Positions 1 to 14,654 of a stretch of DNA of 64,000 nucleotides are shown piece after piece. The position numbers were made by a program, and so were the translations under genes. The stretch's first letter is position 1. Each line of letters opens with the position of its first letter. Source of the DNA: Grifola frondosa. Its lineage: Eukaryota > Basidiomycota > Agaricomycetes > Polyporales > Grifolaceae. Location: NCBI GenBank assembly GCA_001683735.1, contig LUGG01000001.1, positions 1,674,001-1,738,000 of the forward strand, given 5' to 3'. The notes under the pieces were generated by a model that ran no database searches, was not told where the DNA came from, and saw only the letters and a list, made by a program, of their open reading frames with translations.

Positions 1-1888
1 GAGAAGAAGGCTGGAATGAAGCTGAAGAGGCCCGTTCCAAGCCGTGCGGCGCTGCCTTTCGGTGAAGACCAAGCCACAAACGAAGCATTCCTTATGATAT
101 GGAATTTCCTGGCCGTTTATGGGTGAGTCTAAGTAACGTTGTCCATGAATGTGAAATATTTACATCCTTTTCCATACGCAGCCAGCCGCTACACCTTTCA
201 CAGTTCACTATGGACGAGTTCGAACAGGCTATTCGACACTCGGTCCTCGACCCCCCGTGTGCTCTGCTCGCAGAAGTGCATGCTACACTCATTTATAACC
301 TGCGCATTGTGCCTTTCAATCGACACAGCGCAATTCTATCACTCATGAACCACAAAGATGATATGGACATAGACGTGGACGCTGACGCGGATGACGTTCT
401 CGGTGTGTCTGTTGAGACGCTAACCGCCGCCATGGCAGATGTCGGGAACAACTGGGAACGGGCTCCCTTACGACACGCTGAAGGCAGAGAAGGGTGGGAG
501 GAATCGCTGGTTGGGTGTTTGAAAGATGTGGGTCATTCTTCACTCGAAGTGTGCACGTATTCTCACTTAGTCCGCAACATAGCATGCCAACTTGGGGAAT
601 TTCCCTCGTCTTCGCGAAGTCCTCACGCGACTGCTCTTTGCTCCCGAGGCCGCTTCAGAGCCGTTAGCGTCTACCGCACCTTCTCCATTATCAAGTCCTG
701 CGCCAGGAGCGCTTTCTGTTCCTACGGCACCTGGCCTCCTATATCACACTCTCCCTCCCTCCGACAAGATCGCGATCCTAGCATTCATGTGCAACTTGGC
801 AGTTTCCAGCAAAGCCATTCATGCTCATATGGAGTGGTGTGAGGAGCAGCTCACTGCTCTGCGGAAAGAGAAGATCGAAGTCAACAGGACGAAGAAGCAA
901 TAGTGAGTAATTTTGCTCATGTCATGTGAGCCGTGAATTAACGCGTTTTGCAGCGCCGAGGAGATGAGCGGTTTGGCAGGCGAGACCAGAGACAGCGAAG
1001 CGGCTACAAATGGCGCCGACGAGGACGTCCCCATGCACGAGTCGAGTGACTTATCAGAAGCACCCGTGTCGGACGGGGAAAACGAGGCGGGCTCTGCGGC
1101 ACGCCGTAGGGAGAAGCGCCGCACTCAAGCGAAGGAGCGGGAGCTCGCACGGGCGAAGTCGGCGTCTGTCAAGCAGGCTTTGGCAGAACATCGCCGGCTG
1201 GACGAGGAGGTCAACAAGCTGGAGCGCCGGCTTGAGGGCATCGAGCGGGAGTTCAGGAAGCTGCTAGGTTCCGTGCGTGTCAAGCCACTGGGCAGGGACA
1301 GGTTCTTCAACCGCATATGGTGGTTTGACGGCATGGGCTCTGCGTCATTGATAGGAAGTGGAGGGGCCGTCCAGTATGGAACTGGGCGGATTTTCGTGCA
1401 GGGCCCCAGTGAATTTGACATAGAGCTATTGGAGAGAAGAGATGAGGACGTGAATGCGCGAAGGCGAGAAGAGGAGGGTGAGGAGGGGATGCTTGGTGTG
1501 GGTGAATGGGCTGTCTTTAACGAGTTGGAAGAGGTAAGGGCTTGTTTCAGACTCTCGCATGTTCCCATTGAGGTCCCACAATTTCTTTCTTCTTTCAGGT
1601 TGACGAGTTCATCGCCTGGCTGAATCCAAAGGGTGTCCGTGAACTGGCGCTCAAGAACGCCTTTGCAAAATGGTGGCCGCATATCGCCCCTGGAATGCGG
1701 CGTCGTGCAACGGTAAGTTTCATGCGAGCCTCGTCTTGAGCCGGTGACTGAGTCTGTCCTAGGACCTCGCTATGACCGCTAAAATTCCCGAGGCACGACG
1801 CAGTACTCGGACGAAGCATGCGGGCTCTGACCTCTCTCGGGAACCGTACATGATGTGGACGAATCGCAAGGCAATCAACGGCTCGTGA
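1..1888 (+). CDS. ITC1: Itc1/ACF1-like ISWI chromatin-remodelling subunit (5' end outside window)
   Basis: The accessory subunit of an ISWI nucleosome-spacing complex is the best fit. The frame is open at base 1. The first exons carry a DDT-type motif (FLMIWNFLAVYG, then after an intron LHLSQFTMDEFEQAI). A WHIM1-like helix follows near 780-890 (AILAFMCNLAVSSKAIH), then a long charged coiled coil (about 1,090-1,270) and a WHIM2-like block with GRDRFFNRIWWFDG near 1,290-1,335. The C-terminus has a further helical motif (FIAWLNPKGVRELALKNA) and stops at 1,886-1,888. Introns are short, for example 1,712-1,763. Domain order DDT, WHIM1, coiled coil, WHIM2 is what the Itc1/Acf1/WSTF family shows; the N-terminal WAC domain would lie upstream of the window. 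Nuclear function is inferred from the family. Confidence 0.8.
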
Positions 1889-2373
1889 CAAAAGTTCTAT
1901 TGTATATTTTGTTTATAATTGCTATCATTCCACGACCCCCCATTGCGAACTGTACACTGCAATCCATAGAATATGTGATGTATCCATTCCACGTTGTTGG
2001 TTATAATGTCAATTTGAATGTTAAAACACTGTTACGGATCACTGTAGTAGGCTAGCCTGTAGAAATTTGAGCTCCCCAGCTGGGTGCTTAAGGGCTACGA
2101 CATAGAAGACTGATTCGGGATGTTCATATGGTGGGAGTGTCGCGGTGGGTAGCCGGAGGCAAAATTTTATATCGTGGATAAGATCTGCTGTCTGACCAAT
2201 CACACGACAGACGCGCCGTCGACGCGTCTAAAGACCTCTAAAGACTAAATAGACTCTTTTCCAAATCCTTCAAGGTGTCTGTAGGTGTCTGTATAGCAGT
2301 ATCTCCCCAACTTTCGCTTGCTCTCACCTTCATTTTCCAACCGTGGCACCGCAGATGTGAATTTTCAGCTAGG

Positions 2374-2932
2374 CATGGATGCTACGCTGACGCAGCCCTC
2401 TCACTTGCGGCTCGAACTAGACATTACCAACGGCCTACTAAATTCCAGCGCCGAGGACATGTTCGACAATCTCTGTGTCAATGGAGAGCTATATGACCGC
2501 ACCGATGCTCCTATGCATGGCTTGACAGCAAGGATCCCTTTCTTGCCAGCATACACAACAGCTCCTTCAGTTCACAATGCTACTCACAATATGAATTCAA
2601 CACATGTTTAGCAGCAATAATATCGTCTATGTCTCGCTGCGGTGGTTACGAAATTCCAGGACCGGACAAGGTGGCATGCACACCAAGAGAAGGAGCAGTT
2701 TGGGAACAGGTCGTGACGATGCGTGGTCTCCGATTTTTGACGGACGGTCGACGCGGTGGTCCGCGTGTGTACGCCTTGTCCTAATCCCGCAGCTAGATTA
2801 ACACGATGCAAATCGGACTGCATGCGGTGTCATCGCCAGAAACGCTCCGACGAGGGATGCAAGTTAGAGCTGAGGATACAAGGATGGCACGCAACGCGGG
2901 CTGCGACGTCGGCGCACCTTAGCAAGGGCTGA
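2374..2932 (+). pseudogene. Possible decayed Zn2Cys6-type regulator fragment
   Basis: A reading frame starts at ATG 2,374 and runs about 80 residues without recognisable similarity. A second frame ending at 2,932 encodes closely spaced cysteines: CTPC at about 2,768-2,779, then CKSDCMRC and a final DEGC near 2,859. This is loosely like a fungal binuclear zinc cluster, but the spacing is irregular and the preceding DNA-binding basic run is weak. No clean splice path joins the two frames. It could equally be chance cysteines in non-coding DNA. Confidence 0.2.
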
Positions 2933-3163
2933 GCAGCGACCAGAAGCTGGTTACATGCCACCTCTCAAGTCCGTGCCTCAGGTGCAACGAGATGCCGGTG
3001 CGTCGATGCTCTCCCTGCTTATTTGTTTTGACCCCGTCTGATCGGTGCCCACTGTGAGTGCTGTCCTACACATTAGTCGTCTTATGATCAGAATCTTAGG
3101 AGTGGTGTGTCATTGTGTGGACGAGCTTCACAGCGCAAGTTGACATGGCTGCAGGTCAATCAT

Positions 3164-3646
3164 AGCATCTACGGTTCTATACTGCAAGTGTTCGGCTTCT
3201 GCATCGGGTTCTGCAACGCCATACGCTGCTGATCGCTCCCTTCCCAATCCCGCATCGCCTGCTGAAACGTGTAATCCGCTCATGCACCGCAGACCCTACA
3301 GGGCCCGTCAATCTGTCGGCCAGTTCTACAAGTCCGTCGATCCGGGGCCGTCCATGCAGGTGAACGTTTGCACAGAGTCTCTCCGTGTCGTGGACGTGAT
3401 CAAGCCCATTGTCCGGCACCCGCAACAACATCGACGCCCAGATGTTCGTATCTCCCCTGTTAGCCATAAATTCTGATCTCCACCCCCGATCTGGACCAAG
3501 CGCTCATCAAGCACGCAGAGACGACACTGCGGCACGTCGTCGGCGCGCAGTTGGTGCAGAGCGTCGTGACAGAGCGCGGGACGATCGTAGAGATCGTAGG
3601 AGACGTCGTGGACAAAGGGCGCCACGATCCAGGGCGTTCTTTCTAA
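3164..3646 (+). pseudogene. Stomatin/SPFH (band 7) pseudogene
   Basis: Four blocks in different frames match successive parts of a stomatin-like protein. Near 3,164-3,235 there is an N-terminal hydrophobic hairpin block (YGSILQVFGFCIGFCN). Near 3,313-3,400 the start of the SPFH domain appears (SVGQFYKSVDPG and VNVCTESLRVVDV). Near 3,406-3,440 a short TRDN-like piece remains (GTRNNIDAQ). From about 3,480 to the stop at 3,644-3,646 the helical end of the domain is seen (AETTLRHVVGAQLVQSVVTE and IVEIVGDVVDKG). The central ~80 residues of the domain are missing or unrecognisable and the blocks need frame changes. A functional stomatin is a membrane-associated scaffold of about 300 residues; this remnant cannot make one. 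The order of blocks is correct, so it is a decayed gene copy rather than chance similarity. Confidence 0.6.
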
Positions 3647-4061
3647 AGGTCTCTGTTACCGCGGAACAGAAGTGCATCGGCCATCGAGGGATATCGTTAT
3701 TAGTTTACATGTCTCTGCCCGAGCTTACAATTCTAGTAATATAAACAACCGTATACGAGTATTCTAGTAGGAGTTCTCGGAATACGCGGGGAGCTAGCCA
3801 GCCGAGTTTTGCCACTCTACGGGCGAATTCTTGATAGTGCATGACCGTCATGACTGACCGGATCATGTACGCGGTATCATTCTTTTCCATTCCCTACTCG
3901 GACCTTCCACGAATCTCAGTCTGCTGAGGGTTTCTCCATCGAAAGATATATTACGTGGAATCGATACAAATGAAATGCATATCTGCCTCGTCGACCCCCT
4001 GACTCCGGGCTTTTGTTATCACTCACTCTATTCTCCTGCAATACCACTCTAACTTTCAGCA

Positions 4062-6366
4062 ATGTCTTCGTTGCCTGCAGCGTTCGTTGCTGGATCCTAT
4101 CAGTCGGCATCCAGTGTTATATATGCCATTGAATCCTGTGAGTTCTAGACGTTTACGTTCCTTAAATTCTTGAGCTGATGTTGTACGCCTAGATCGTCGT
4201 GCTCAAAGCCACCTATCTGACTTCGTTTCCGGATCTGTGTCTCGCCGTCAGACAACTTAGATTTTGAGACAGAATCCGCCAATGAAGAGGAGGCCGAACT
4301 CGGCGTTGAGCTTGATCGAGGACCACAATATGAATACGACGATCATATCATCCACTGGGACGAGGAAATAGCTCCTGGACCTTCGAGTGGTACCAGCACC
4401 GGTGCCAGGCAATTCATATTGCCTGTGTCTACCCACCGCGAAGGTTTTCCGACGTCGGCACGACCACTTTCGAGAACCTTCACCCCGAAGGCTAGCGAAC
4501 GGACTCCTTTGATCAGGAAGGCGACGTCCGTTCTGGGGCATCAGACTCGTCTCTCGGAAGATACAGACGCTGCAGCCATTTTAAATATCCCAAGGCCAGA
4601 ACGCTATCGAGAAGGCTCTCCCAGATCAGCCGTCAGTCCGCCGCTAGTGCAGGCGGTAAAGCCGCAGAAATCACACACATCGGAGAGAGTACATTCGGGC
4701 AAACAGTATGACAATTGTTTCATCGTATGCGGTTGATGATTGATGGTCTGTTATCACCTCTCAGTTGTTGAACGCGATTGCCGTATTGTTTGGCATCGGC
4801 ATGTTGTCCGAGCCTCTAGCTTTTTCATATGCCGGCTGGATAGGTGGCACCATCCTCATTATTCTCTATGGATGGATCACATGCCATACGTAAGCTTTTC
4901 GACAATTGAAATTAGTCTGTACTGACAATGTTTTAGCGCAAAGATATTGGCACATATAGTCCTTGAAGACCCTGATATCAGGTCGTATTCCGACATTGGC
5001 CGGAAGGTTTTTGGACCGAGGTCAACCGTGCTCATCAGCACAATATTCTGTCTCGAACTTTTTACCGTTAGGTTCGTCAGTGCGCGTCTTTCATTTGCGT
5101 ACCATGTTCTTATGATGTTGCAGCGTTGCTCTAGTAACACTGTTCGCTGATTCACTCTGTGCTGTAATGCCCGCTTATTCTGCAGATACTTATAAGCTGG
5201 CTGGTCTCATTTTGTACGTTTCTCTGATTGATTTTTGTCTTTGAGCGGGTGTTCATAGATTTCGTATCAGCCTAATTCCAGCAGTGATGCTACCTTTATC
5301 CGTCTTGTCTTATACATCAGTCCTGGGTATATTCTCCATGATGTTAATCATTGGTGTGATCCTGTTCGATGGCTTCGCCAAACCTGACAGTCCAGGGAGT
5401 TTGTGGAGCCCGGCAGACACGAGCCTCGGGGTCGACAATCTCGTCCAACTCGGGATTTCGTTTGGGTTATTCATGGCAGGAGTGAGTGTTCTGCATTGTT
5501 CTGCCTTCTCGCAAACCGAGATCTGACCCAGTATTCCTGATCATAGTTCGCTGGACATGCCGCGATCCCAACTTTGGCTAGGGATATGATTGATCCTTCT
5601 CAGTTCGACCGCATGATTGACTGGGCGTTCGGTATTGCGACAGGCATATATGCTGTCTTGGGTGTCGCAGGATATATCATGTTTGGCAACTCGGTCAGCG
5701 ACGAAGTAAGCCATGATCTTCCGTTATTCTGTCTGGATAATTTACCTATCGTTTGGCTCACAGTTCAGTCGAGATCTCATGAAATACAGTACATACCCCG
5801 TCTTGAATAAAGTCGCTCTCTGGGGCCTCGTGCTTACACCTCTGTAAGTCGCCCTAAGTGTTCGTCTTCAATGAATGCTCATATGCCTCCAGATCAAAAT
5901 ACGCTCTCGCTACAAGACCTGTAAGCACCGTTCGTCCGCATCTCTGTCTTTCCATACTGAGCCGATGCCTGGTTATAATTAGCTCAGCATTACTATTGAG
6001 ATTATTTTGGGCATCGAAACAAGCGGCCATGCGTCGCCTGATGATCACACCTTCATGGCTACTCCAGACGGTGTTGTCCAACACAAGGACCATCTAAATC
6101 TCAAGAAGGTTCTCAGAGCTCTTGAGCGCACTGTTTTGACTATTCTCTCGGTGTTAGTGTCAATCCTCGTGCCAGATTTCGGTTCGGTGATGGCTGTCCT
6201 TGGTGCTTGTTTCTCATTCCTGCTGTGTGTAATCGGTCCACTCGCCGCGAAGATCGCATTGGCAGGTAAATGTAGCCTCTGGGATGGAGTGTTATTGGGG
6301 GTTGCTGTTGCAATGGCAGTATGGGGAACTGTTTCTGCCGTGTGGTCGACGATCTCGGTTGCATGA
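4062..6366 (+). CDS. Vacuolar-type amino acid transporter (AAAP/AVT family)
   Basis: Predicted amino acid/proton exchanger of the AVT group of the amino acid/auxin permease family, likely in the vacuolar membrane. The start ATG at 4,062 opens a long acidic, Ser/Thr-rich cytosolic N-terminus of about 200 residues, typical of AVT1-like proteins. The membrane part begins after an intron near 4,710-4,764 with LLNAIAVLFGIGMLSEPLAF, the family signature, and continues through about 10-11 hydrophobic segments (for example 5,280-5,520, 5,550-5,700 and 6,120-6,360). Many ~50-60 bp introns interrupt it. The frame must shift by one base near 4,589-4,592, where a CCC run lies between the N-terminal frame and the frame encoding ARTLSRRLSQISRQSA. 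One added C restores it, so this may be a sequence error. The stop is at 6,364-6,366. Substrate cannot be read from sequence. Confidence 0.8.
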
Positions 6367-6570
6367 TACTTAGATGATGTTAGAAATGCTGATATATATG
6401 TAGAATGACCGGAGCATCTTTTTTATTTATATACCTTGGCTGCCGTAAACAGAGAGGCATCTTACCATCACTTGGTTTGCATGATTTTGCTCAGAAAACA
6501 AGCGTGTACGACACCACTCCCACTCGCACGGCGAATTAAATTGCATCGAGGTAAAAGAATAAGACAAGGA

Positions 6571-7534
6571 CTAAGCATTCTGTGTATCATGCGTAATGAC
6601 TTTTGTAAGCTCTATAGCAAATTGTCAGCTCGCGCTATCTTCAATCCACAGAGTGAAACTTACGTGGCGCTGGATATTTTCTTGGACGACCGTCGACTCG
6701 ATCTGGTTATCGGGATTGGGAGGAATGCTGATGACGCCGGTGGAAGAGTCGATTGTCCAACCAAGTTTTTCAATATGGGCATCCAGCTCTGCGCCTGAGA
6801 CAACGACGTTTGCATTCGCGACCCAGATTTTCGTGATAACATTGAGAGGACTTACTCGACAAGTCAAGGTAGGTGCCCAATCTCTCGGCACCTATCCGCG
6901 TGAAAGCTGCTTTCACGGCACGAATGACTACCTCCCTGACCGAGTCCTCAAAGCCTACACATTCCACGGTGTATTGTCTCGTAGAGACTCAACCTGGTCC
7001 GAGCGGTAGAGGGCCCAAAACGCGGGGAATCTACATTGTTGCAAAAGGTTGTATAGCGTAGTGAGGACAGGAAGCAGAGAAGGCAGCGGGTCGGGTTCGT
7101 CAGTGTTCGTGTTCAATGGACGCTCGTCCAAGAGGGAGATACAGAGGTTGAAGTCGGGGAAGGGCGAGGAGGTGAGGGCTTTGATGAGGATGTTGATCAC
7201 AACATCGGGGTTGTACAGGTCGGGATTGAACTGGTATCTACATGAAAGGCTCGTCGTTAGAATTGAATACAAGCAGAGCACCGTCCGCATACGCACAGTT
7301 TGAGGATGGCAAGGTTGGCCAGACAATCATACTCTTCGCTTCGGATTTGATGATAGAGGTAGTCCTCTAGAATCCCGACATTTGAAGGGTTGTACCTGTC
7401 TATGAAACGAGGATATTTTCAGCAAGGCAACCAAGCGAGCAAAACAACCTCCGCGCACCGACACCAGAGACAAGCTTCTCAATCTCGGGAGTACGGGTGG
7501 GAGGGGAAACCCAAGCAGATGCAGTAGCGACCAT
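6571..7534 (-). CDS. eIF3k: Translation initiation factor 3 subunit K
   Basis: Small PCI/winged-helix subunit of eIF3, which scaffolds 43S pre-initiation complex assembly. It reads from ATG at 7,534. Exon 1 ends in EKLVSGV; the intron to about 7,396 joins it to DRYNPSNVGILEDYLYHQ, a hallmark of the family. After a second intron come YQFNPDLYNPDVVINILIKA, then CRFPAFW and GFEDSVREVV. The winged-helix end follows (KIWVANANVV, then LGWTIDSSTGVISIPP). A last intron, using an acceptor at GAG/CTT, gives the tail HLTKVITHDTQNA and a TAG at 6,571-6,573. This puts it close to the usual ~220-240 residues. It is divergently transcribed from the WD40 gene that starts 167 bp away. Confidence 0.88.
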
Positions 7535-7700
7535 GATAAATTCGAGGACAATGCAGGGCAATGGATACTTTGTCTAGGCAGAAGAGGTGAACGCCGTACA
7601 GGACAATGATTGGTGGCAAAAGCGAATACAGCAGTCGCGAAAGAAATATTTTGGGCGCTTCGCATGTTCTCTTGACCTCCCACCACAATTATTTCGCCCC
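7535..7700. promoter_or_regulatory. Shared bidirectional promoter region
   Basis: Only 166 bp separate the start codons of the minus-strand eIF3k gene and the plus-strand WD40 gene, so their promoters must overlap. I see no clear TATA box or CCAAT box. The inference of a shared promoter rests on spacing alone. Confidence 0.45.
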
Positions 7701-9352
<1,652 letters not shown>

Positions 9353-9603
9353 ATTATGACCATTATCTTTATATCGTACTTGCTCGTCGTTTACTAAACA
9401 CTCATTGTTCAACTTCAGGCCTCAGGTGTCGTCGTCCTCAGTATTTATTGCTCTGAAATCTCGAATATTGTTACTCTTACCAAGCGCTCGTGAATGTCCT
9501 GTTTTTGGCAAGATTAGTCTTTCGATGCTTTGCAACGCAACAAAAGTCGTCGTTACGGGCAATTTCTACCTTGCGTTCTGCAAAAATAGGAGCACTTTTG
9601 TAA

Positions 9604-11390
<1,787 letters not shown>

Positions 11391-11523
11391 GCTGGTAGAT
11401 CCCTTGTTTGCTGTAGTCATGCCCTAGTGTACCTTTACGTATCCCTTTCATCGAGAATGTATAACATCTGTGGACCATGCGCATAAAACTAGGAAGTACA
11501 ATGAGCTGAAAAGTGTAGCAACA

Positions 11524-12603
11524 TCAAGTTTCCGTGGCAATTGTTCCGACTGGAGCCATTGACACTCCTGGTTTTCGTCGTCGCTTCCTCTTGCGACCAC
11601 TGCCCTCTCCTCCAGTGGGGTTAGAATCATTTGGCTCGTCCGCTTCAACTCGTTTTCGCTTTTCTCCCGCTCGAGCCTCTCCACTACCCTCCTTGTGCAT
11701 CCCTTTCTCTTTAGGCCATTCTGTGGAAGCGTTAGGCTTGGCCTTCTTCTTCACGCTCAGAGGATTGGGTCCCTTTGGTCCTTTCCTCTTCTTGCGAAGT
11801 GGTTCCGCCGGTTCTGTGGACGGTAGGGAAGCTATTTCGGGGGCTTTTGGGTGAAGGGCCTGCTCTTCGACCTTTGGATAATATATCTGAGCCTAAAGAC
11901 ACTTTGCATAGAACGAAATATGACATACAAGATGTTTTGCACGTAACGTCGCGTCGCTGGGCGGCTCCAGGATCATTACTGACCGATTGATGTGGACGAC
12001 GGGTACGGCTGGTATACTGCGCAATTTCGACCGCAGCTCTTGGGATGGGTAGCTACGACGTAGCGATGCTTGTTAGTGTCTCCTGGAGATGTGAACATGG
12101 TCATAAATATGCAGATCCGGCCAAAAACATCTGTGTGGAAAACGCACCGACGACACTCGCGAGACAGTCGTCCCCAGGTATCGCCTCCCGGTGGTTACAC
12201 TTCCGCCGCTCAAACGTCTTCGCAAGGTCTACTGCGGGTTGCTGCTGCTTTCCCTGCAGGTACAATTCGTGTATGCAACACTGCGTGATCACTGAAGAAC
12301 GGCTTCGCCGCCGAGAGTACCGTCAGAGGTGCCTTGATACGGACAGTGCTGGGTCTCTGCGGCTCACTGGGTTTGGTAGCTCCCTGAAGGACAACGCCGA
12401 GCTGCTTCATAAGCTCAATTTTGTGCGAAACGGCTTCTTTACACATTTCGGAGTCGACTGGAAGAGGGTCGTCAGATCGATCCGGAGGGCTATAAGATGC
12501 GCATGGCATGCGAACCTAGGACTTGATATGGTTCTCTGAAGCCGAAAGACATGGAGTATAGGGACATCAGCTTGCGATACGCCTTGGCTCTTTTTTGTCG
12601 CAT
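11524..12603 (-). CDS. UTP23: rRNA-processing protein UTP23
   Basis: PIN-like domain protein of the small-subunit processome, needed for early pre-18S rRNA cleavage and snR30 release in yeast. Reads from ATG at 12,603 with MRQKRAKAYRKLMSLYSMSF, the conserved Fcf1/Utp23 start. An intron joins CAAGTCCTAG to TCGACTCC, giving QVLVDSEMC. A second intron leads to MITQCCIHELYLQGK, then the CNHREAIPGDDCLASVVG block containing the Cys/His zinc-binding residues typical of this group. A further exon around 11,950-12,060 encodes the VATQ..LRSKLRSIP and VVHINRSVMILEPP motifs. The tail (11,524-11,850) is Lys/Arg-rich with KGPKGPNPLSVKKK, a recognised Utp23 feature and likely nucleolar signal. The stop is at 11,524-11,526. 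Confidence 0.87.
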
Positions 12604-12817
12604 TTTGGATTGTTTTACTTTCGAGTTTCAGGAGGATAATTCTATGATAGTGACACAGATACGTATTTCGAGACACGCGGAGAGACCAGGGCTTAGAAAA
12701 TGTACAAGGGTAAAGATATCGGCTGTGTGTTAGTTTTATTCAAGAGCAAGTTGCAGGCGCTCAGCAGGCCCGATCACTGACATCGTCACCGTATACAGCG
12801 GTTGACCTCAAACCACG

Positions 12818-13845
12818 ATGCGTGTTCCACTAGCGTTGCTTGCTCTGACGAGGTGAGAGTTTCTGCCGTTCTTGATGCATATGTTTTGACATGCGCCGAC
12901 GTTGAGCTCATGCTACTCAGCACTCGCGTTGGACCTGAAGGGACGGATACAGTGGAATGACTTGTGTCCTGGTACATCGTCGTCGTGCAGCGTCGCTACT
13001 ATCATCTCATACGAAACATTAGGTATTGGCGACTTGGGTCAGGCCAAAGTGCTGCTTGACAATGGGAAGCTGTATGGCGGAGTGACCCGAGACGGCGGGT
13101 TTGTCATGTACGTTTCGTCCTTGGCTCGTATGTGCCACACTCATGCCGTTCGCAGACCAGATGTTCCTGCGGGGACGTATGTGCTCTCTGTGCAGACCCA
13201 CGATTATGCGTTTGAGAAGGTACGTGCTGGTGTTCACTTCTCAACCGACATCATCGCTCACAAGGCAGTGAAGCTCCGAATAGATGTTTTCGAGGAAGAA
13301 TCATTGCCGGAAGTTCGTCCATATTTCCCCGGGACACCGCTCTTCACCCCTTCCACTGTGACGCTCCCATACCCAATCGTACTCGCCGCGCGACAGAAGA
13401 ATGACTATTTTGTCCCCCACGAGTCGTTCAACATCGTCGGGATGTTCAAGAACCCGATGATGATGATGATGCTCGGTGTGGGCGCGATGGCGCTGTTGAT
13501 GCCTTACATTATGGTGAGGATGTGTTGGAATTTTATGTTTCGTTGATGAGCTAACCCGAGACCTGTGCATAGAAAAACATGGACCCGGAGGTGCTGGAAG
13601 ACTTCAAGGAGCGGCAAGCCCGCGTGTCCACTATTCAGAGCTCTTTACAGAGCGGTGACTTGGCGTCAAGGTTAGTGACCTGTCGCTTGATGTCTGTGCT
13701 ATTATTGATGTTTCGAGAGCTTAGTTTTTCTGCCTTGTTGAATGGTGGTAGTGAAGACGCGAAGAGTTCTTCAAGTTCGCCCGCGAAACAGCCATCAAAT
13801 TCCAGCGGTGTGAAGCACCGTGGTGGGAAAAACAAGAAACGATAG
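12818..13845 (+). CDS. EMC7: ER membrane protein complex subunit 7
   Basis: Subunit of the ER membrane protein complex, a membrane-protein insertase. ATG at 12,818 opens a signal peptide; with the intron spliced to the acceptor after GTTGAG it reads MRVPLALLALTSSCYSALAL. The lumenal beta-sandwich follows (DLKGRIQW, LDNGKLYGGVTRDGGF, DVPAGTYVLSVQTHDYAFEK). Later come VLAARQKNDYFVPHESFNI and a single transmembrane segment with the striking MFKNPMMMMMLGVGAMALLM, a family hallmark. The cytosolic tail contains MDPEVLEDFKE and a Ser/Lys-rich end, stopping at 13,843-13,845. Three to four short introns are evident. Length of about 230 residues is normal. Confidence 0.88.
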
Positions 13846-14045
13846 AGTTGGTATATGGTCACTACATATATATCTAATGTACATCCCGAACCCTTCATGT
13901 ACTGAAAATAGACTGGAGACGAGCTTGTCCTTAGTATACCGCACAGAAACTATTATAGCAACATGGTCATATATATAACTTGATAATGACCCCTGAAGGA
14001 CTAAGGAGAGTACCAGTGTTGTGGTGTCGCAATATGCACAAGGCG

Positions 14046-14654
14046 CTATGATTGAGGCGGTAAAATCGGAGATGATACTGCGGGTGGAAGCTGTCCATGG
14101 TCGAGGGAGCTACGATACTCAAGGACATGTCGCAGGACAGTGTTCCTGTAGAGAAATAGATGATCGTTGTATGCAATCAAACATAGCCGTCAGCATACCT
14201 CTCTTTGAAGTGGGCCAGAATTCCATGCGGCGATTGCAGGTCGTCCTCATCAACACTGCAACGGATACCGGTGAGTTGCAACCGTGATGGACAGGCCGGC
14301 GACTCACTTCTCTTCGGGCAGTGTTGTCGTCTCAAGGACATACATCTTATCGTTCCTCGCGCATTCCTCTTCCACGACGCCCGCACCGGGAGCGTCGCAG
14401 ACCTTCAGGCCTGTAACAGCGAGGTCTGCAGATAGGCTCTTCAGAGTCGGCGAAGGGCTCTTCGCGGAGTCATAGTCTAGGACGAGCACATGTTCTCCGG
14501 GGAATTGGGGAAGGAGAGCGCGCGGATCATCGTCAGCATAGTGATACTGAATGGTTGGGTGGCTGAGCGATGTGGATGCTGGTGTCGCAGATATGTTTGT
14601 GGACTGGTTGTGAGCGATGAGGATGAAATATGGTGGCTCTGCTGTGGAAGTCAT
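14046..14654 (-). CDS. Small conserved fungal protein of unknown function
   Basis: I do not recognise a named family. From ATG 14,654 a 116-residue first exon reads into PTLKSLSADLAVTGLKVCDA and NDKMYVLETTTLPEE. An intron (donor GTGAGTCG) leads to NVDEDDLQSPHGILAHFKER, and a second short intron to NTVLRHVLEYRSSL, ending with TAG at 14,046-14,048. The total is about 175 residues, with no signal peptide or membrane segment. Consistent splice sites, and a pattern of hydrophobic strands followed by a helical HGILAHFKERNTVLRHVLEY stretch, support a genuine gene. The frame is free of indels. A role cannot be assigned. Confidence 0.6.

Noticed and set aside
3326..3625. 99-residue minus-strand frame
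   Set aside because: Antisense to the stomatin pseudogene blocks, which match a known family on the plus strand.
11534..11854. 106-residue plus-strand frame rich in Ser/Pro/Phe
   Set aside because: Antisense to the Lys/Arg-rich tail of UTP23.
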